Source: Bacteroidota bacterium
GTDB taxonomy: Bacteria; Bacteroidota; Bacteroidia; Bacteroidales; Paludibacteraceae
Length of the DNA: 10,913 nucleotides
Direction of reading: 5' to 3'
Assembly: GCA_017860335.1 (NCBI GenBank)
Contig: JAFNAU010000051.1
Span: 1 to 10,913 of the forward strand
In this document: positions 1-7,121 of the stretch, one piece after another
Layout of the letters: every line of letters starts with the position of its first letter
Position numbering within the stretch: position 1 is the first letter of the stretch
Made by a program: the position numbers and the translations under genes
Notes under the pieces: model-generated
Databases searched by the model: none
What the model was told of the DNA's origin: nothing
Seen by the model: only the letters and a program-made list of their open reading frames with translations

Positions 1-465
1 TTTGAATTAGTCAATCTGAAAGATATAACTTCGCATCCATCGCCCAATTACCGGCTTGTGTTGCAATTGGCTCAGAAAAAAGCGATAGACGACAACGCGA
101 ATTTGGTGATTGTTGAATCGGATGTAGTGATAAAAAACAACACCATCCGGCAGTTGATACTCCAATCCGGAAAATTGAAAAATCCTGGGCTTATAGCTGC
201 TGTAACAACGGATGAAACCGGAAAAATTAATTTCCCGTATCTTTTTGCACAGAACTTCCGGGAAGGTACTGTTGAAACCAAAAAACGACTGAGTTTTTGC
301 TGCACACTGATTACCAACCAATTACTGAACGCGTATGATTTTATAAATCTGGATGCACAAAAGACCTGGTACGATATCTTTATTTCCCACAAATCCACCT
401 CGATGGGTTTCAAAAACTATTTGGCAAAAGTACACGAAAGGATTAGACAAAATCTGAAATGGTAA
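1..465 (+). CDS. Glycosyltransferase family 2, C-terminal part (5' end outside window)
   Basis: The frame is open from base 1 to the TAA at 463-465, giving 154 residues of a longer protein whose N-terminus lies to the left. A short acidic motif (V-E-S-D-V, E39-D41) follows a hydrophobic strand and fits the DxD-like metal/nucleotide-sugar site of GT-A fold family 2 enzymes. Further on are an S-F-C-C-T-L segment and the block D-I-F-I-S-H-K at about residues 121-127, which resemble the C-terminal half of Bacteroidales GT2 proteins from LPS loci; that comparison is from memory. The likely role is cytoplasmic sugar transfer onto a lipid-linked or core glycan; donor and acceptor cannot be told. The stop overlaps the next start (ATG at 459) by 7 bases, suggesting translational coupling in an operon. 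The protein ends soon after the last conserved-looking block, so its tail may be shortened. Confidence 0.75.
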   Translation, partial: FELVNLKDITSHPSPNYRLVLQLAQKKAIDDNANLVIVESDVVIKNNTIRQLILQSGKLKNPGLIAAVTTDETGKINFPYLFAQNFREGTVETKKRLSFCCTLITNQLLNAYDFINLDAQKTWYDIFISHKSTSMGFKNYLAKVHERIRQNLKW

Positions 466-1450
466 ATATACAACCTGCTAACGATATAAAAAAGGCATCA
501 GAACCGGAAAATTTTCCACTGGTTTCGGTCATTATACCAGTCTACAATTCCGAATTATACCTGGCTGAAACCCTCGAAGCTGTATTGAAATCGACTTATC
601 CGAATTTTGAGGTGATCATACGCTCGTATCCGATGCTTTGAACAACCTAACGCTGGTGCATCAGTTGCCAGAAATCATGCGATCGGATTATCGCACGGGA
701 AATATATCCTGCCTGTTGATTCGGATGATACTATTTCAAACAATTACATCGAAGAAGCTGTAAAAGTGCTGGAAAATAACCCTTCCACCATTCAGCTACA
801 ACTTACTGGCTCGGAGAAATATAATCGATGTTTGCTCCATGTACCGAAAATCTGACTGGGAGAAAACTGGTGGTTATTGCGAAGAAATAACGGGAAGAGA
901 AGACTGGGATTTCTGGATTTCGTTGTTCAAAACAGGCGGTGAATTTGTACGATTACCCATCAATGGACTTAATTACAGAATTCGAAGCGGATCAAAACGA
1001 GTTAAAACCCGAAATCTTAAGAAGGAACTTATTGATACGCTAAATATCCGCCATAAAGCTTTTTTCTACCGCGAACTGAAAGGAAAATTGCATTATCAGC
1101 GCACTCATTCCCGAAAAATGAACATCATCCGGCATATTTTTCTGCCCGAGAATATTTTTGTCAATCCGGAATACTCTGTTTATGAAAATGCCGTTTACCT
1201 TTCGAATGAAGAAATATCAATCAGGAATAATCAGATTACGAAGCTGTTTCCATCAGTTGCAGAGAAAATAAAGATTACCGAATTTACCGAAAAACGATAT
1301 CACATTCCCGGTAACGGAATTAAAACATCCAAAGCCCGCGACATGTACCGTCAAACAATATCTGACAGCAATAAATCCTGTCTGGGATATTACGAGCAGC
1401 AAATATCAGGTTGTACCCTGAAAAGTTTTTTGATAATTCTCGAAAAATAA
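459..1450 (+). pseudogene. Broken GT2 glycosyltransferase with remnant C-terminal WaaP-like kinase
   Basis: Three frames together read as one GT2 protein. Segment 1 (459-620) gives the N-terminal strand VSVIIPVYN and ends at F-E-V-I-I. Segment 2 (622-786, another frame) resumes at A-R-I-R-C-F-E-Q-P-N and contains GASVARN and the L/V-D-S-D-D motif. Segment 3 (788-1450, third frame) resumes at P-F-S-Y-N-L-L and contains the E-D-W-D-F-W block. Compared with the intact paralog at 4075, about 20 codons are missing at each junction, including the first Asp motif (D-D-x-S-T-D), and each loss shifts the frame. After about position 1130 the sequence no longer looks like GT2. It resembles the N-lobe of lipopolysaccharide kinases of the Kdo/WaaP type (K-R-Y-H-I-P, T-S-K-A-R, G-Y-Y-E-Q), which I recall fused to such GT2 proteins in Bacteroidales; no catalytic C-lobe follows. 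The product cannot be functional as read. Assembly error is the main alternative. Confidence 0.8.
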
Positions 1451-1453
1451 CGA

Positions 1454-2260
1454 ATGAAAGCATCATTAATCATATCTGTTTATAAAAATGTCCGGTTTTT
1501 GAAGCCGGTACTCGATTCACTTCATTTTCAGACCGAGAAAGACTTCGAAATCATCATTTCAGAGGATGGAGAAAGCCCTGAAATGAAAGAGTTCATTGCC
1601 GGGTATCCGTTTGAGATGCCTTATAAGCACATCACAAGAAAGGACGAAGGCTGGCGAAAAAATCACTGTTTGAACAGTGCCATCAGAGCCTCGGAAGCTG
1701 ACTGGCTGATTTTTATCGATGGCGATTGTGTACTGCATCCCCGCTTTATTGAGATGCATTTGCATCACGCCGAAGCAAACAAAATACTGGCCGGCAAACG
1801 GGTAAAACTGGACGATTACATGACAGATTACATACTCGGCAACAGTGATAATATCAGGAATTTGCAGCAAATACTACTCCGAAAAATGTTTTTCGGTAAA
1901 GGAAAAATAAAATTTATTGAAGAAGGAATATTCATTTCTCCTGAAAGTGTACTGAGAATTATTCCCCGAAACCGCAAAAATGATAAACTTGTCGGATGCA
2001 ATATGTCATTCAGCAAAGAAGCAATCTATGCCATCAACGGGTTTGATGAAGACTATAAGTTGCCTGCAGTTGGTGAGGACTACGATCTGGCGTGGCGCTT
2101 GAAAGCAGCCGGATTTCAGCTCGTCTCAATGCGTAATCTGGCGGTGCAATATCATTTGAGTCATCCTGAAGGTTATAATCAGGACTATAATTTGAATTTG
2201 TGCAGGGAAAAACAAGAGATAAATGAATTTGTTTGTAAAAACGGATTAGATAAACAATAA
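1454..2260 (+). CDS. Glycosyltransferase family 2 with galactosyltransferase-type C-terminal motif
   Basis: This intact 268-residue protein has the GT-A layout. It has an N-terminal strand S-L-I-I-S-V-Y, an S-E-D-G motif at residues 36-39 for nucleotide binding, G-W-R-K-N at 66-70, and a DGD metal-binding motif at 89-91. The C-terminal block with N-M-S-F-S-K and G-E-D-Y-D-L-A-W-R (from G207) matches the Glyco_transf_7C/galactosyltransferase signature, in which the E-D pair is usually part of the acceptor or catalytic site. There is no signal peptide or membrane helix, so it is likely a cytoplasmic or peripheral membrane enzyme building a surface glycan. The start lies 3 bases after the pseudogene stop and has an A-rich leader. 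The next gene begins 10 bases after its stop, consistent with an operon. Sugar specificity is unknown. Confidence 0.9.
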   Translation: MKASLIISVYKNVRFLKPVLDSLHFQTEKDFEIIISEDGESPEMKEFIAGYPFEMPYKHITRKDEGWRKNHCLNSAIRASEADWLIFIDGDCVLHPRFIEMHLHHAEANKILAGKRVKLDDYMTDYILGNSDNIRNLQQILLRKMFFGKGKIKFIEEGIFISPESVLRIIPRNRKNDKLVGCNMSFSKEAIYAINGFDEDYKLPAVGEDYDLAWRLKAAGFQLVSMRNLAVQYHLSHPEGYNQDYNLNLCREKQEINEFVCKNGLDKQ

Positions 2261-2270
2261 AAACAACTCC

Positions 2271-3164
2271 ATGATTTCTGTTATTATTTGTTCGAAACAC
2301 GGAAAATTGTCCGAATCATTAGCACGTAACATTGATGATACGATTGGAGTTCCGTATGAAATTGTTTGTATTAATAATTCGCGCAATGAATATTCCATAT
2401 TTTCGGCATACAACAAAGGAATTGCCCAAAGTAAATATCCTTTTTTATGTTTTGTGCATGAAGATGTGAATTTTCAAACAAAAAACTGGGGAAATATAAT
2501 AAAATCACATTTAAATAATTCAACTACAGGACTAATAGGAGTAGCAGGAAGTAACACCGTACTCTCTGTTCCTTCATCATGGTCGTCATCTCAGGAAAAA
2601 TATATAAATATAATTCAGTCAGGAAAACACTCAGAGCATATTCGACTTCCTATAGAGCATAATGATGATAAACAGGAAGTAATTCTGCTGGATGGTGTGT
2701 TTTTGGGTGCAAACCGCGATATATTCTCAAAAATAGCCTTCGATGAAAAACTGAAAGGTTTTCACGGCTATGATTTAGATATTTGTCTTCAGTCTGCTTT
2801 TGCAGGATTTCAGAATTATGTAGTTTTTGATGTATTAATAGAGCATTATTCCAAAGGATTTAGAAATAAAAGATATTTTGAGAACTTAATACAAGTGTTT
2901 GGTAAATGGGATAAGTATTTACCAATCTATGATAAAAACAAATATACAGCTGAAGAAATTCTGAAATCTGAAGAGAAGATGATCAATTATTTATTTATTA
3001 AAATGATAAAAAGAGGTTTCTCTGCTAAAGAAATAAAATCGACAATCACGTTTTATATCGATAAGATTAAATCTGAAAATTTAAAAATTAAATATATACA
3101 CATCAATCAGAAAATTTTTTTTCTGCAGTTGGTCTATAAACCATTCACAAGATTATACCTCTGA
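2271..3164 (+). CDS. GT2-like glycosyltransferase (Glyco_tranf_2_5 type), AT-rich
   Basis: This is a 297-residue protein. The N-terminus (I-S-V-I-I-C-S) and an A-Y-N-K-G-I segment near residue 47 lead to F-V-H-E-D-V with H63, E64 and D65. This matches the F-x-H-x-D-V motif of the GT2-like family often called Glyco_tranf_2_5, where the acidic residues replace the classic DxD. A second conserved block is L-L-D-G-V-F-L-G (D141), and a third is F-H-G-Y-D-L-D (H165-D170). Residues after about 200 are Lys/Ile-rich, with no recognised domain. Its codons are clearly more AT-rich than the preceding gene (for example 14 of 60 bases G or C at 2941-3000, against 30 of 60 at 2041-2100), which suggests separate acquisition. 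It sits 10 bases after the upstream gene and about 40 bases before the next one. The transferred sugar is unknown. Confidence 0.82.
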   Translation: MISVIICSKHGKLSESLARNIDDTIGVPYEIVCINNSRNEYSIFSAYNKGIAQSKYPFLCFVHEDVNFQTKNWGNIIKSHLNNSTTGLIGVAGSNTVLSVPSSWSSSQEKYINIIQSGKHSEHIRLPIEHNDDKQEVILLDGVFLGANRDIFSKIAFDEKLKGFHGYDLDICLQSAFAGFQNYVVFDVLIEHYSKGFRNKRYFENLIQVFGKWDKYLPIYDKNKYTAEEILKSEEKMINYLFIKMIKRGFSAKEIKSTITFYIDKIKSENLKIKYIHINQKIFFLQLVYKPFTRLYL

Positions 3165-3205
3165 TATTTCAGTACCTGAACTTAGATATATAGTAAATTT
3201 AAACT

Positions 3206-3973
3206 ATGGAATGTGTCAATAATCCTTCGGAGCTTACATATCAACATAATGTTCCTTTTGTGGTCTGGTGCTACTGGGAAGGAGCCCCAATGAATGCCAA
3301 CAGGCTTCTGAGCTTTGAATATTTACAAAAAAACATACAAGTGCCTGTTTGTTTGATTACCAAAGATAATCTGTCGGCATTTATTAAACCGGAATTTCCA
3401 CTTCATGAAGCATATTCATATCTTAGCGTTGTACATCGTTCGGATTACATCAGAGCTTATTTAATGCACTTTTACGGAGGTGCCTGGCATGACATAAAGG
3501 CTACCGAAGTTTCTTTCCGGGATTGTTGGAATGAATTCGAAAATCCGGATATTTATTTAATTGGCCGGCCCGAAAACCAGAAAGGAGCAGCCAGGGTGTA
3601 CGATGAGCACAACAGATATATGCCCGATTACTGGAAAGAGTTGGTAGCTGTACCGGCCTGGATATCAAGAGGAAATACCCCGATGACTGCCGAAATATAT
3701 ACGGCTTTTTTATCGCTGCTGGATACTAATATGGAATCATTGAAGAAACATCCGGCTAAGCATCCCCGTGAAAAATTTATTCAACCAAAAAACATATTTC
3801 ATGCTGTGATTATTCGGCTAAAGCAGTTATATTCAGGTAGAAATCCTTATTACCCACTCCCATGGACTGTATTTGGAAATATATTTCATCCAATTGTTTA
3901 TAAATACCGAAAACATATTTCCAGAAATCTGCCTGTAAATAAAATAAAAAATGCAGGTATCTATCATCGTTAA
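3206..3973 (+). CDS. Capsular polysaccharide synthesis / GT32-like glycosyltransferase
   Basis: This 255-residue protein opens with P-F-V-V-W-C-Y-W-E-G, the N-terminal strand typical of the Caps_synth/Gly_transf_sug (GT32, OCH1-like) group. The diagnostic block is S-D-Y-I-R-A-Y-L-M-H-F-Y-G-G at residues 79-92, followed by W-H-D-I-K (D96 to K98). In classic GT32 enzymes this position holds DxD; here the second acidic residue is Lys. I recall the D-I-K form in Bacteroidetes capsule enzymes, so it is probably a subfamily trait and not damage. There is no signal peptide or membrane helix. The enzyme probably transfers a hexose or similar sugar during O-antigen or capsule assembly beside the flanking GT2 genes. 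ATG 3206 is the first good start and follows a gap of 41 bases with no visible promoter. Confidence 0.85.
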   Translation: MECVNNPSELTYQHNVPFVVWCYWEGAPMNANRLLSFEYLQKNIQVPVCLITKDNLSAFIKPEFPLHEAYSYLSVVHRSDYIRAYLMHFYGGAWHDIKATEVSFRDCWNEFENPDIYLIGRPENQKGAARVYDEHNRYMPDYWKELVAVPAWISRGNTPMTAEIYTAFLSLLDTNMESLKKHPAKHPREKFIQPKNIFHAVIIRLKQLYSGRNPYYPLPWTVFGNIFHPIVYKYRKHISRNLPVNKIKNAGIYHR

Positions 3974-4057
3974 ATGAGTATCTTTGACTTACGAACTTTA
4001 AAAAATATATTCTGCAATAGGTATTTCGCTAAAAAACAATCGTACAGGATTGAGTAA
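3974..4057 (+). CDS. Tiny ORF directly abutting the upstream stop; coding status doubtful
   Basis: An ATG follows the TAA at 3971-3973 with no gap and opens a 27-codon frame ending at TAA 4055-4057. The peptide begins M-S-I-F-D-L-R-T and is Lys/Arg/Phe-rich, with no recognised motif. It fills most of the 101-base gap before the next glycosyltransferase. It could be a translated leader peptide, the 5' remnant of a lost gene (several glycosyltransferase-locus genes start in a similar hydrophobic-basic way), or chance. I cannot assign a function. Confidence 0.2.
   Translation: MSIFDLRTLKNIFCNRYFAKKQSYRIE
3979..3986 (+). promoter_or_regulatory. Possible internal -7 box (TATCTTTG)
   Basis: TATCTTTG matches the Bacteroidetes -7 consensus TAnnTTTG and lies in the only roomy gap of the glycosyltransferase run, about 90 bases before the ATG at 4075. 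No TTTG-like -33 element is visible 19-21 bases upstream, and the match falls inside the tiny ORF. It may be a weak internal promoter for the last glycosyltransferase or simply chance. Confidence 0.25.
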
Positions 4058-4074
4058 AAATTTAAAAACTTCTT

Positions 4075-4863
4075 ATGCACTCAGAACCTAAAATATCGGT
4101 AATCACGCCCATCCACAACCGGGAGAAATATATCCGGGAGACACTGGAGTGTCTTCAGAAATGCAACTATAAGAACTGGGAATGCATCGTGATGGACGAT
4201 GATTCGACCGATAACTCGGCAATGATAATCAAGGAAATGGCTCGGATCGACAGCCGCATAAAATACTTCCACCAGCCAAAATCACCCATTCCTGTAACCA
4301 AAAACAATGCAGTAGCTCATTCTTCGGGTAAATATATTCTTCCGCTGGATTCCGATGACCTGATAGCACCCGAATACATGGCTGAAGCCGTAGAAATACT
4401 CGAGAATAATCCTTCGGTGAAACTCGTTTACTGCAGCGGAGTATTTTTCGGAGATAAAAAAGGGAAATGGAAATTACCGGCTTACAATTTCAGACAGTTA
4501 TTACTGAAAAACTGTATTCACAATACAGCTGTCTTCCGGCGGACAGATTTTGACAACGCTGGCGGTTATGATCCAAATATTATTACCAGCGAAGACTGGG
4601 ATCTCTGGATAAGTCTGCTCGAAAAAGGCGGTGAAGTGTATTTTATTGATAAGGAATATTTTTTCTACCGGAAACACACCGATTCGTTTACCGACAATCA
4701 TCAGGATAAAATTGCAGCAACTCAGAAACAGATTTACGCCAACCACAAAGAAGTTTATGACAAACTGATTGAGAATCCGATACAGTTTCTGCGTGATTAT
4801 GACAAATTTAAGAAAAAATACAATCAGCTACGCCGGCTTACCTTTCGAAAACAAATTCCTTAA
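4075..4863 (+). CDS. Glycosyltransferase family 2
   Basis: This intact 262-residue GT2 has the strand I-S-V-I-T-P-I-H-N near the N-terminus, the first Asp motif D-D-D-S-T-D (D41-D43 and following), and the metal-binding L-D-S-D-D motif (D92, D94, D95). The S-E-D-W-D-L-W block with E173, D174 and W175 contains the probable catalytic or acceptor E-D pair. The last 70 residues are charged and may be helical. No signal peptide or membrane helix is seen. It is the closest paralog in the window to the broken gene at 459-1450 (shared G-K-Y-I-L-P-x-D-S-D-D and E-D-W-D-x-W-I-S-L), and so shows which pieces that gene has lost. It closes the plus-strand run, and its last 36 bases overlap the 3' end of the convergent ligase gene. 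Donor sugar unknown. Confidence 0.9.
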   Translation: MHSEPKISVITPIHNREKYIRETLECLQKCNYKNWECIVMDDDSTDNSAMIIKEMARIDSRIKYFHQPKSPIPVTKNNAVAHSSGKYILPLDSDDLIAPEYMAEAVEILENNPSVKLVYCSGVFFGDKKGKWKLPAYNFRQLLLKNCIHNTAVFRRTDFDNAGGYDPNIITSEDWDLWISLLEKGGEVYFIDKEYFFYRKHTDSFTDNHQDKIAATQKQIYANHKEVYDKLIENPIQFLRDYDKFKKKYNQLRRLTFRKQIP

Positions 4864-6273
4864 GCGGTGAACTCTCACCGGTTTATCGCATTCGCTGATA
4901 TGAACAAAAAAACACAGGAAAGCCATAAACCGGGTAATCCCTTCCTGAGCGTACAAGGGCTCTTCGATTAACATAAAAAACAGGTAAATCAGCATAAAAA
5001 GCTGCAGAAGATAACTCCGTGACCGAAGCGCGTTCCAGATTAATCCGGCAAGCATTATCAGCAGACAAATAAGCCCGGGAATTCCAAACTGAACCATATC
5101 GCCCAGAAACTGATTGTGGGTATAGGTAATTGGGGGAGCACCGACCGGTCTGGTTACATCCGACATCTTCTTATCCTGATATTCCAACGCTACACGTTGC
5201 TGATGATAGCCTGCACCGATAACAGGATGCTCTTTTATATAATTGATTGCCAGCGTATAATCCGCTTTACGAACATCATCCCGGATAAACCGACTCACTT
5301 TGTTTTCACCAGCCATGAGAATAACCACCCCAACTAAAACTGCAACCACCAGAGCCAGTTTGAAATGGGGAGTTTTCAGTCTGATATAGTAAAGCAGACT
5401 GATCAAAACGATTATGATTAACTCAACCAACCCGATACGACTTTCCGTCACTAATACAAAACCTAGACATAAACCAATGTAGGATATCAGCTCGAACCTG
5501 GAAAGGGCTACGATATTGTCCTTTTTGAAATTGAGATAAAAACCCGAAATCAAAGTAGAGAATAATACCAATGAGATATAACTGGGGTGAGAATAATGTC
5601 CCCAAGTACCGACGTAGTCATATGCGTTAGGAAATTTCATAGTAATCCATTCCAAAGCAGACATATTCAAAACCAGCAAATTGAACCACCAGTAAACAAC
5701 CGAAACAGCCATATAAATGGCCATGATGCGGAACACTATTTTCAGAATCAACAGCAGAGTCTGCTTATTGAGCCGGAAAAGGCTGAATGACAACGGCAGT
5801 AAAAAAAAAGTATAGGTCATTTCGGGGAAATGAAAACCGCGGGGCGTGTAAATAGTCCCTGCCATGAGAAAAACAGCATACTGGAATATGAAATAATACA
5901 CTTTATTGAGGGTGTATATTTTCCCCCTCACAAAAAAAGACACGAGAGCAAACAACACAAAAAATCCGGTGGCGTAAATACCCACTTCTTTCTGAAAAAC
6001 GGATAATACAAGTAACAGGACAAGGGAGAGAGACACGAAATTTTCTACAGAAAGAAAAGGTCTCAGAATTCTTCGGGCAAAGATGATTTGAGATAAAACA
6101 ATCAGCACGAATGACGACGCAAATATCAGCAAGAGAATATTTCCAAAAAAACTTACATTTCCCTTTGTTACAAACACTTGTGTGCTGTGTAGCCGATACA
6201 CTGCAACCATTGCCAGAATTGTGAAAAGGAGCAAAAAGAGTGAAAAGTAAACATGTTTTAAAGATAATTTCAT
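4828..6273 (-). CDS. O-antigen ligase / polymerase family membrane protein (WaaL/Wzy-like)
   Basis: This 481-residue protein is very hydrophobic, with roughly ten to twelve predicted membrane spans. The C-terminal half carries O-antigen ligase family (Wzy_C/PF04932) hallmarks: an E-S-R-I-G-L segment in a helix, the periplasmic segment H-P-V-I-G-A-G-Y, and T-H-N-Q-F-L-G-D-M with H386-N387 leading into F-G-I-P-G-L. The conserved His/Asn region lies in the large periplasmic loop, where WaaL-type enzymes join undecaprenyl-linked polymer to lipid A core. WaaL ligases, Wzy polymerases and protein O-oligosaccharyltransferases share this fold and cannot be separated here. It sits 18 bases after the deacetylase-like gene and is probably cotranscribed with it. 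The start MKLSLKH is the first Met, directly ahead of the first membrane span. Convergence with the glycosyltransferase run fits one polysaccharide locus. Confidence 0.85.
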   Translation of the reverse strand: MKLSLKHVYFSLFLLLFTILAMVAVYRLHSTQVFVTKGNVSFFGNILLLIFASSFVLIVLSQIIFARRILRPFLSVENFVSLSLVLLLVLSVFQKEVGIYATGFFVLFALVSFFVRGKIYTLNKVYYFIFQYAVFLMAGTIYTPRGFHFPEMTYTFFLLPLSFSLFRLNKQTLLLILKIVFRIMAIYMAVSVVYWWFNLLVLNMSALEWITMKFPNAYDYVGTWGHYSHPSYISLVLFSTLISGFYLNFKKDNIVALSRFELISYIGLCLGFVLVTESRIGLVELIIIVLISLLYYIRLKTPHFKLALVVAVLVGVVILMAGENKVSRFIRDDVRKADYTLAINYIKEHPVIGAGYHQQRVALEYQDKKMSDVTRPVGAPPITYTHNQFLGDMVQFGIPGLICLLIMLAGLIWNALRSRSYLLQLFMLIYLFFMLIEEPLYAQEGITRFMAFLCFFVHISECDKPVRVHRLRNLFSKGKPA

Positions 6274-6291
6274 ACGGTTTAGTCTGATTTT

Positions 6292-7113
6292 TTAATTTAT
6301 CCTGTTCAGGTACTGAAAGTACTCATCAGGTGTCATAAATTTTACATTTTTTTCTTTAAGAAAAGATATCATATTCTGAAAATCATTGAAATCATTATCA
6401 TCCCACGGATTTGGATGAAGCTGAATTAGTAGATAGTTCTCCTTTTTCCGTGCTTTGAAATAATTCTCAACATCCGTCGAAGGAATATCAAATAAATATT
6501 GGTACGTAATGTTCAGACAAATCTTATCGCCGGGTTTGCATTTTTTTTTATTAGGATCAATCCAGGGTCGTTTCAGGGAATATTTTTCGTGCATTTTATA
6601 TCTCATGATCACATTCAGTTCGGGAAAACCGGATAATGCATGTAAGGTAGCTGCTGTTGACCTGTTATGCGGGGCGCTGAATGTTTTGGCTGTGAAATGA
6701 AGCGAATCGCTGAAAAAACGCTGTGCTATCTGCAAATGCTTCTTCTGGAGATCAACATCAGAGTTATCGAACTCGGGAGAATCCCCATTGTCCCCTGCAT
6801 GATCATACCCGTGATTCCAAAATTCAATCAGTGGTTGATTATCGGAGCGTCTGAGTGCTGAAAGTTCTCTGATGTTCAGTATTTCAGCATGATTGGATAC
6901 AACGAGTTTGGTTGACACTCCTGCAGCAGCCGATATGTCATTTTGCTGCAGAATGGCAATAAAACGTTGCCAGTTGGGCGAATAGTCGTTAAAATCATCG
7001 GCTTTAATAATGACAACCAATGGCTGATCCGGCGTAATATTATCCGTGCATCCTGCCTGCAACAAAGCAAACAGACTAAGAAGTGATATTAAACAATATT
7101 TCTTTATAATCAT
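6292..7113 (-). CDS. Polysaccharide deacetylase-like (NodB/CE4-type) lipoprotein
   Basis: This 273-residue protein begins with a lipoprotein signal: two Lys, a hydrophobic core and the lipobox L-Q-A-G-C with C22, so it is probably acylated and held in the periplasm or outer membrane. The NodB-fold motifs follow in order: K-A-D-D-F with D39 and D40 (catalytic base and metal ligand), H-G-Y-D-H with H101 and H105 (metal ligands), A-P-H-N-R at 147-151 (third motif) and Q-L-H-P-N-P-W with H233 (catalytic His). All key residues of a metal-dependent N- or O-deacetylase therefore appear present, although the usual G-P after the D-D pair is absent. The substrate is unknown; its place 18 bases upstream of an O-antigen ligase-like gene suggests surface glycan modification. 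It starts 8 bases after the RNase HI stop, so it is likely part of that operon. Confidence 0.8.
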   Translation of the reverse strand: MIIKKYCLISLLSLFALLQAGCTDNITPDQPLVVIIKADDFNDYSPNWQRFIAILQQNDISAAAGVSTKLVVSNHAEILNIRELSALRRSDNQPLIEFWNHGYDHAGDNGDSPEFDNSDVDLQKKHLQIAQRFFSDSLHFTAKTFSAPHNRSTAATLHALSGFPELNVIMRYKMHEKYSLKRPWIDPNKKKCKPGDKICLNITYQYLFDIPSTDVENYFKARKKENYLLIQLHPNPWDDNDFNDFQNMISFLKEKNVKFMTPDEYFQYLNRIN

Positions 7114-7121
7114 CCTGTGAA

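Noticed and set aside
5587..5790. Plus-strand open frames opposite the O-antigen ligase-like gene (also 5116-5337)
   Set aside because: No motif or gene-like start; the minus-strand membrane protein explains the region.
6509..6861. Plus-strand open frames opposite the deacetylase-like gene
   Set aside because: The minus-strand frame has a lipobox and all NodB motifs in order, so the plus frames are shadows.
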